Origin: an uncultured Bradyrhizobium sp.
Lineage (GTDB): Bacteria; Pseudomonadota; Alphaproteobacteria; Rhizobiales; Xanthobacteraceae
Direction: 5' to 3'
DNA length: 64,000 nucleotides
Assembly (NCBI RefSeq): GCF_936928535.1
Contig: NZ_CAKZHY010000098.1
Coordinates: 124,001-188,000 of the forward strand
Shown one piece after another: positions 59,340 to 64,000 of this stretch. A program made the translations under genes and the position numbers. The notes under the pieces are model-generated. The model saw only the letters and a program-made list of their open reading frames with translations. It searched no databases and was not told the origin of the DNA. The number at the start of each line of letters is the position of its first letter. Position 1 is the first letter of the stretch.

Positions 59340-61787
59340 TCATCCATAACCTTGGGCGCGTCCATAATCGCTCACATCGGCATCTTTGTTGACACTCCAC
59401 AAAACGCCCCGCTTGTTCGGCTCGCGCGGATCATCCTGAAGGAAGCCGCGCCCAGCCTGCCCGCGATGATGATAGCCGAGACTGCCGATTGCCGTGCCAA
59501 GCGTGCGTGCTGCAACTGGTTTGGTCCCGCGCTCGCGAAGAAGCCGGGCCACAGCGGCCGTGCTAATCCAACCGGCCCGGAACCCCGGCAATGCATCGTC
59601 TACGGCATCTGCGATTAGCTGTTCTAGCCAGCCGCGACTTTCGATCAGCGCCTCTGCTGTACTAGTCGTCCTGGGGGCGCGCATCGGTATAGCACCGCAT
59701 TCGATCGGGTAGCTGAGCAAGTAGTTCGCGACGATCTTTAAGCCGGTCTTATGCCCACCATTCTGCTCGTTGCCCAGCCAACCATAGAGACCATTAAAAT
59801 AGTCGTCGTTCATCCCGCGCGACGTGAGGTCATCCACCGATTGAAGAGGGCTGTAGAATATCGCGAAACGCCGTCCATTCGCATGAATTGGGATCGCATC
59901 CTTATGATTGCTAAAGAACAGCCAATTGCCCGGCGTATCACCCATCTTTTGATTGACCGTCTTAGCTTCGATTTCAAGTTCTGTTTCGGTGATGAACGGT
60001 TTGAGCGTTTCGACCATATCGCGTTTCTCGTCGGTCTTGATTTCATCGACCAAGAAGAAAAGCTTGCCTTCCATCCACCCGTTGAATTTGCTGCCGCTAT
60101 CGTTGAGCTGTTTCGCCTTCGGCTGGTAAAAGTATTGCGTATCGATAACGTGACGCATTACCTGCTTGAAGACGTTCTTTCCGATGCCTTCCGTCGATTG
60201 GATCAGCGGCGACCACGGGATTTTATGTCCCGGAAACCGTGCGTTGTGGGCGAGAAATTCGATCAATATGCGTTGGTCGTGGATATCTGGCAGCACTAAA
60301 GCAACATGCCGCAAGAACGGCATTGCATCGCCATCCATCCGTTCAACAGTTGCCGGAATGTAGGTGTTGACATAGGTGCGAGATAGCCCATCGGTGATGA
60401 TCTGGCCTGCTATTTGTCGCGGTCTAAAGCATGTTCCGTCAACTGTTGGAATTCGCCATAATCGCGAGTTGGTCGCGGCTTCCCAAGCCTTGTTGACCGT
60501 CTTGCCCAATCCATCGACAACGAAATTCTTACCGCCGTATGTGCTGTTGAAGCTGCCAACGTCGTAACGAATACCACGGGGGCCAAAGATCGTGTTCTCC
60601 GGACCGATCAACACACAGTCTTTGAACCATTCGCGCTGCTCGCTATCGGTCAGCAATTCGCCCGTGGGTACGGGGATTTGTCGCGGTGCCTGCGATTGTT
60701 CATGCGGCATCGGCGATGGATCAAACTTGCGTTGCTCTTCCGCTAGCTTCTCACCGAACAAGCGCAGCGCGTGCAGATTGCCATTGCGACGTTCCAAGCT
60801 GGGCCAGCCGACTTCAGTCGATCGTAAGCTGTTCCAATTCTTTCTAAGATATGCGTCCGATGGCGTGCCTTGGCCCTCAACGACATATTGGGAACACCAC
60901 CGCGCCCAAACCCCATAAAGCTGTTGTTCAGGAGCGAAATTCCATGCTGCCTGCTTCCATGCGGCTGTAAATCCAACCCATGCATCGCGATCCAAATCGT
61001 TGGGGTTCGTTTCGGCGAGTGCGCGCAAACACCAATCCCATCCGGGCGCCTGCATCTTCGGTTCGCCTAGTTCGTATCGCTCGCCCGTGCCGTCGATCAC
61101 GTTGACGTCGTGTAATGCCGCTTCTAACGCCCCCGGATCAATCGGCTTGTTGTAGTTGGTCAATGCCCAACACGTTACAAGATGCGGCGCGTCCTGGTTC
61201 TTCGCATGGATCGTTCCCGGTAGCCGCAGCACGCGCGCCGGATCGACAACACGTTTATCGCCGTCAAACACCGTCCGCAACTTTCGTTGCAGTAGCGTGA
61301 AGCGGTCGCGGTCGTCATGCTGTTGCGTTTGCCAATAGACATGCAGCTTCCCCGGCGACGATTGTACAGCGAATGACGGAGGAGGGTTGAATTGCGTGGC
61401 TCGCTCATAGTTATGTTGCGCGCTAAGACTGTCCAAATCAACGGCCTGACAACGTATAGTTTTGACGTTGGTGATTTCACGCCCTAACCCGTCCATTTCG
61501 TTGATCGCAACGAACACGCCGTAGCCCTGAGAATTTAACGTGCATAGTTCTTGCCAAAGTTGCCGAAGCGTTCCACGGCGAGGAATAGCGGCAATGTCTT
61601 TTTTAATGTCGTGGATTGCCCTCGCGTCGATGATCGTCGCGTGTGGATCGCCTTGAACGAGTGCTGCGACGTAGGCGGCGGCTTGCTCATAGCTTTGCAG
61701 CAGGGGGCCGCTATCGAATGCGCGCAGGGTAATACCGGCTAGCGGCGCGCAACTGTTGAGATGCGACGCGTGGTCGTGTATAGTCAT
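59340..61787 (-). CDS. RepB-type primase fused to SF3-like helicase (DUF5906)
   Basis: An 815-residue replication protein. The N-terminal archaeo-eukaryotic-type primase has VFVAINEMDG, the catalytic acidic pair in CQAVDLDS (117-119) and SSPGKLHVYW. A PriCT-like helical segment follows (WCLRALAETNPNDLDRDAW). The helicase has Walker A QSTEGIGKNVF (near residue 533) and Walker B KLFFLVDEIK (near 579), then FFSNHKDAIPI. It ends in a winged-helix region. Such proteins initiate autonomous replication of phage satellites at an adjacent origin. Confidence 0.9.
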   Translation of the reverse strand: MTIHDHASHLNSCAPLAGITLRAFDSGPLLQSYEQAAAYVAALVQGDPHATIIDARAIHDIKKDIAAIPRRGTLRQLWQELCTLNSQGYGVFVAINEMDGLGREITNVKTIRCQAVDLDSLSAQHNYERATQFNPPPSFAVQSSPGKLHVYWQTQQHDDRDRFTLLQRKLRTVFDGDKRVVDPARVLRLPGTIHAKNQDAPHLVTCWALTNYNKPIDPGALEAALHDVNVIDGTGERYELGEPKMQAPGWDWCLRALAETNPNDLDRDAWVGFTAAWKQAAWNFAPEQQLYGVWARWCSQYVVEGQGTPSDAYLRKNWNSLRSTEVGWPSLERRNGNLHALRLFGEKLAEEQRKFDPSPMPHEQSQAPRQIPVPTGELLTDSEQREWFKDCVLIGPENTIFGPRGIRYDVGSFNSTYGGKNFVVDGLGKTVNKAWEAATNSRLWRIPTVDGTCFRPRQIAGQIITDGLSRTYVNTYIPATVERMDGDAMPFLRHVALVLPDIHDQRILIEFLAHNARFPGHKIPWSPLIQSTEGIGKNVFKQVMRHVIDTQYFYQPKAKQLNDSGSKFNGWMEGKLFFLVDEIKTDEKRDMVETLKPFITETELEIEAKTVNQKMGDTPGNWLFFSNHKDAIPIHANGRRFAIFYSPLQSVDDLTSRGMNDDYFNGLYGWLGNEQNGGHKTGLKIVANYLLSYPIECGAIPMRAPRTTSTAEALIESRGWLEQLIADAVDDALPGFRAGWISTAAVARLLRERGTKPVAARTLGTAIGSLGYHHRGQAGRGFLQDDPREPNKRGVLWSVNKDADVSDYGRAQGYG

Positions 61788-61930
61788 TCCGCTTTCCTAG
61801 AAGCAAAGAGTTAGCTTGAGGCCGCGCCAAGGCCGCAACTTGGCGGGGCCTATTTCTTTTGTGCGGCGGATGAGCGTTCCGCCCTTTTCTTTGAAGCAAT
61901 TCAGACAACTGGCGCCGATTGACCAGACGC

Positions 61931-62143
61931 CTAGCCGTCTGCTGTGGCGAGGGCCGCTTTGCGCCGGTTCGCGATATAGTTCTCGATGTCGCTGGCGAGA
62001 TAGCCAACGCGACGCGGGCCTAGAGGGATCTTAGGAGGGAAGCCGTGGCCTGCTTTGGCGTAGCGGCGCAGCGTGGGCGCTGAGATCGTGAGGCGCTGGC
62101 AAACCTGATCGGTGGTCAGGATAGTCGTGTTATCTTGGGACAT
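61931..62143 (-). CDS. AlpA-family regulator / excisionase
   Basis: A 70-residue winged-HTH protein: ILTTDQVCQRLTISAPTLRR then YAKAGHGFPPKIPLGPRRVG and a final helix (YLASDIENYIANRRKAA). AlpA proteins control excision and satellite genes and pair with tyrosine integrases. The ATG at 62143 is preceded by AGGACC. It sits between integrase and primase on the same strand, the PICI order. Confidence 0.88.
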   Translation of the reverse strand: MSQDNTTILTTDQVCQRLTISAPTLRRYAKAGHGFPPKIPLGPRRVGYLASDIENYIANRRKAALATADG

Positions 62144-62292
62144 GAGCCGGGTCCTGCTTGGAATTGATGGCATTGCAGGGCATCCACCCACGCACGCTGC
62201 GTCTTCACCGCAACTCAGGCCATCCGACCCTTACGCCGCTGTCATCCGACTGCGCGACCAGCTAAGCACTCTCATATTCGCTAACGCTGCGT

Positions 62293-62322
62293 CAAAAAGA
62301 AAAAGCCCGCGAACGGGCTTCT
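62293..62322 (-). terminator. Rho-independent terminator of the integrase gene
   Basis: Reading minus, AAGCCCG-TTCG-CGGGCTT is followed by TTTCTTTTTG. It starts 27 bases beyond the integrase stop and isolates the integrase from the alpA gene. Confidence 0.9.
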
Positions 62323-62348
62323 TCCTGGGATTATACACAAGCAGCCTT

Positions 62349-63692
62349 TCAGGCGATCAGCTTCTCCCATTTCACTTTGTACGTTGGTGCTTCCGTTAGG
62401 AGATAATCGCACCATTGTTGCATTAGATCGCGGCGACGGTCGAATGCGTTGCCCCGACGATAGGCCCGCTTCGTCTTATTTTTGATGGCGTGCGCAAGGG
62501 CCATATCGGTGATCACGTCCGGATGCAGAGTTGTATCTTCCGCCCAATCTTGGAACGTCGATCTAAAGCCGTGTACCGTGAGGCCTTCGCGCATTCCGCA
62601 TAGCATCTCCAACATGCTCATATGGCCTAGCGGCTTGCCCCGCTTCATACCGGGAAATATGTAGGGGTTGTCATCGATCGTTGGCAGCGCACGCAACAGC
62701 TGAACAGCGGCATCCGACAAAGGGACGCGGTGTTCAACGCCCGCTTTCATACGTTCGGCGGGGATGGTCCACGTTGCATTGTCTAGATCGAATTCGGCTC
62801 GCTTCGCATTCAGTGTTTCATTCGTGCGTGTTGCGCAGAGAATTGTCAGCATCAATGCCTTTGCGCTGTAGTCGGGTTTTTCGCGCAATTCGATTATAAA
62901 CGCGGGGGCGTCCTTCCAATCCATTGCGGTGAAGTGTCCTTTCGATTGTTTCCCGTTCAACCAATGTTCAAGGTGATCCTTCCATTGCGCCGGGTTGTGA
63001 TGGTTTATCCAAATCTCTCGCGTGTCCGGGTTCGTTATCCCTTTCGCCTTGGCTGCGCCGATAACCGTTTCAATTCTCATACGCACTCGCGATGCAGTTT
63101 CGCGAGCGCCAGTCCAAAGTGTGCCTTTCTTTCCTGCGCGCTCATGATCCTGTCGCAAGACCTTCAATACGTCTTCGGTAGTGATCTCGTGTGGGAGTAA
63201 CTTGCCGATGATCGGATATGCATAGGTTTCCAGCGTGTTCTCCCACTGCTGGTGGTGCTTGGCATTTTTCCAACCATCCTTGTGTTGAGCGATGTAGTCG
63301 CGCGCGACTTCCTCGAATGTATCGATGGCAACTCGTTTGACGGTCCTGGCCGCCGTAGCGGTTGCGGCGGCGTTCGCGTCTCGCTCGGCCAACGGGTCGC
63401 GGCCTGTCTTGATCAGTTTGCGGAGTTCCGCGGCCTGCCATTCGAGGGCCTTTAGCCCGGCTGCATCGATCGGCTGGTACGGCTGCAAGGTCATCAGTCG
63501 CCGCCGACCGCCTAACGTGGAATAGCGGAGCGCCCAGAAGGCTGAACCGCTTTTGGCGACCGCGAGGCATAGCCCGCGTTCGTGCGCCCACATGCCCGGC
63601 TGAGCGGCCTGGACAAGGGTTTGAATGGTTTTGAGGGTGAGACCTTTTTTGGGGCTTGCTGGCTGGTGTCGATGGGGGTTTGGTGCGTGCAC
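62349..63692 (-). CDS. Tyrosine recombinase (site-specific integrase)
   Basis: A 447-residue integrase of the P4-like type, starting at GTG 63692. An N-terminal DUF4102 arm-binding domain (WAHERGLCLAVAKSGSAFWA, MTLQPYQPIDAAGLKALEWQ) and SAM-like core-binding region precede the catalytic domain. The catalytic domain has Arg289 (CATRTNETLN), HGFRSTF (His374, Arg377), His401 and nucleophile Tyr411 (HAIKNKTKRAY). All key residues are intact. It integrates and excises the island with AlpA. Attachment DNA should lie just to the right of its start. Confidence 0.95.
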   Translation of the reverse strand: MHAPNPHRHQPASPKKGLTLKTIQTLVQAAQPGMWAHERGLCLAVAKSGSAFWALRYSTLGGRRRLMTLQPYQPIDAAGLKALEWQAAELRKLIKTGRDPLAERDANAAATATAARTVKRVAIDTFEEVARDYIAQHKDGWKNAKHHQQWENTLETYAYPIIGKLLPHEITTEDVLKVLRQDHERAGKKGTLWTGARETASRVRMRIETVIGAAKAKGITNPDTREIWINHHNPAQWKDHLEHWLNGKQSKGHFTAMDWKDAPAFIIELREKPDYSAKALMLTILCATRTNETLNAKRAEFDLDNATWTIPAERMKAGVEHRVPLSDAAVQLLRALPTIDDNPYIFPGMKRGKPLGHMSMLEMLCGMREGLTVHGFRSTFQDWAEDTTLHPDVITDMALAHAIKNKTKRAYRRGNAFDRRRDLMQQWCDYLLTEAPTYKVKWEKLIA

Positions 63693-63876
63693 CGCTGGCG
63701 ACCTCGCTGGTTAATCGCCACGCTAGACACTCACCTTTCCGAGTTCACCACTGCTCTTTGCCCCTGTTTCTTCATGATCGCTCATGATCGTCTAAACTTG
63801 GGGATAATGAAACGAGCTCAAAGAGTTAAGTGCGGTCGTGATCGCTAGTGACTCCGCGTGACGCCACCAAGCTACG

Positions 63877-63888
63877 GCCGCCCTTTCC
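63877..63888 (+). repeat. Candidate right attachment core
   Basis: GCCGCCCTTTCC matches 49584-49595 in the same direction and lies 185 bases beyond the integrase start. TAGTGACT also occurs on both sides (49652 and 63846). Chance matches cannot be ruled out. Confidence 0.3.
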
Positions 63889-63944
63889 CCGCCGTATTCG
63901 CCGTGTTAACCGGTTGGCCTGCGAGCGGCGGTATCCCCTGTAGA

Positions 63945-64000
63945 ATGTCCAACAAGCCCGATTCGCTGTTGAAGCCGCGCGAGATGTTCAAAACCTTTAC
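63945..64000 (+). CDS. Start of an unidentified gene, cut by the window end
   Basis: ATG 63945 opens a frame reading MSNKPDSLLKPREMFKTFT to the end of the window. There is no strong ribosome site. Too short to assign; composition suggests chromosome again. Confidence 0.3.
   Translation, partial: MSNKPDSLLKPREMFKTF

Overview
The window looks like a GC-rich alphaproteobacterial chromosome, most likely Bradyrhizobium or a close relative. The evidence is the minCDE operon, a long class II (B12-dependent) ribonucleotide reductase, a mitochondrial-type complex I NDUFA12 homologue, a BA14K-like protein, a DUF6894-like protein, many PAS hybrid histidine kinases and abundant palindromic intergenic repeats. 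No rRNA, tRNA or CRISPR array was recognised.

Bases 1-49,450 read as ordinary chromosome. minC (3' part)-minD-minE is followed by a hybrid histidine kinase, small exported proteins, an L,D-transpeptidase lipoprotein and a divergent MarR/flavin-monooxygenase pair with a perfect palindromic operator on the promoter. Then come an SH3b protein, cytochrome-like proteins, an SMR efflux gene overlapping its TetR gene, a frameshifted O-methyltransferase beside a TetR gene, pdxY, Ada/AraC, DMT transporters, YjdM, PhzF, FkbM and a fatty acid desaturase. An RTX-like repeat protein, a ParB-like protein, two more hybrid kinases (one translationally coupled to a receiver), nrdJ with a roughly 770-base upstream region, divergent DJ-1/GlxA and class A beta-lactamase/LysR pairs, a bile-acid-symporter-like protein and an HSL-type esterase follow.

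From about 49.6 kb to 63.9 kb the sequence becomes visibly AT-richer and the gene style changes. This reads as an integrated mobile element of phage-satellite type. From the right end, on the minus strand, it carries a tyrosine integrase, an AlpA-like regulator, a RepB-type primase fused to an SF3-like helicase, an iteron-rich probable replication origin, a DUF3800 protein, a second iteron array, and several small genes including Nu1-like and DUF5681-like (small-terminase-like) proteins. Two plus-strand cargo genes lie at the left end: an ABC-ATPase plus TOPRIM/DUF4435-like protein resembling the OLD/PARIS anti-phage families, and a 1050-residue exported coiled-coil protein I cannot assign. 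A 12-bp direct repeat flanks the element and is a weak att candidate. The island, its two repeat arrays and its cargo pair are the main discovery targets.
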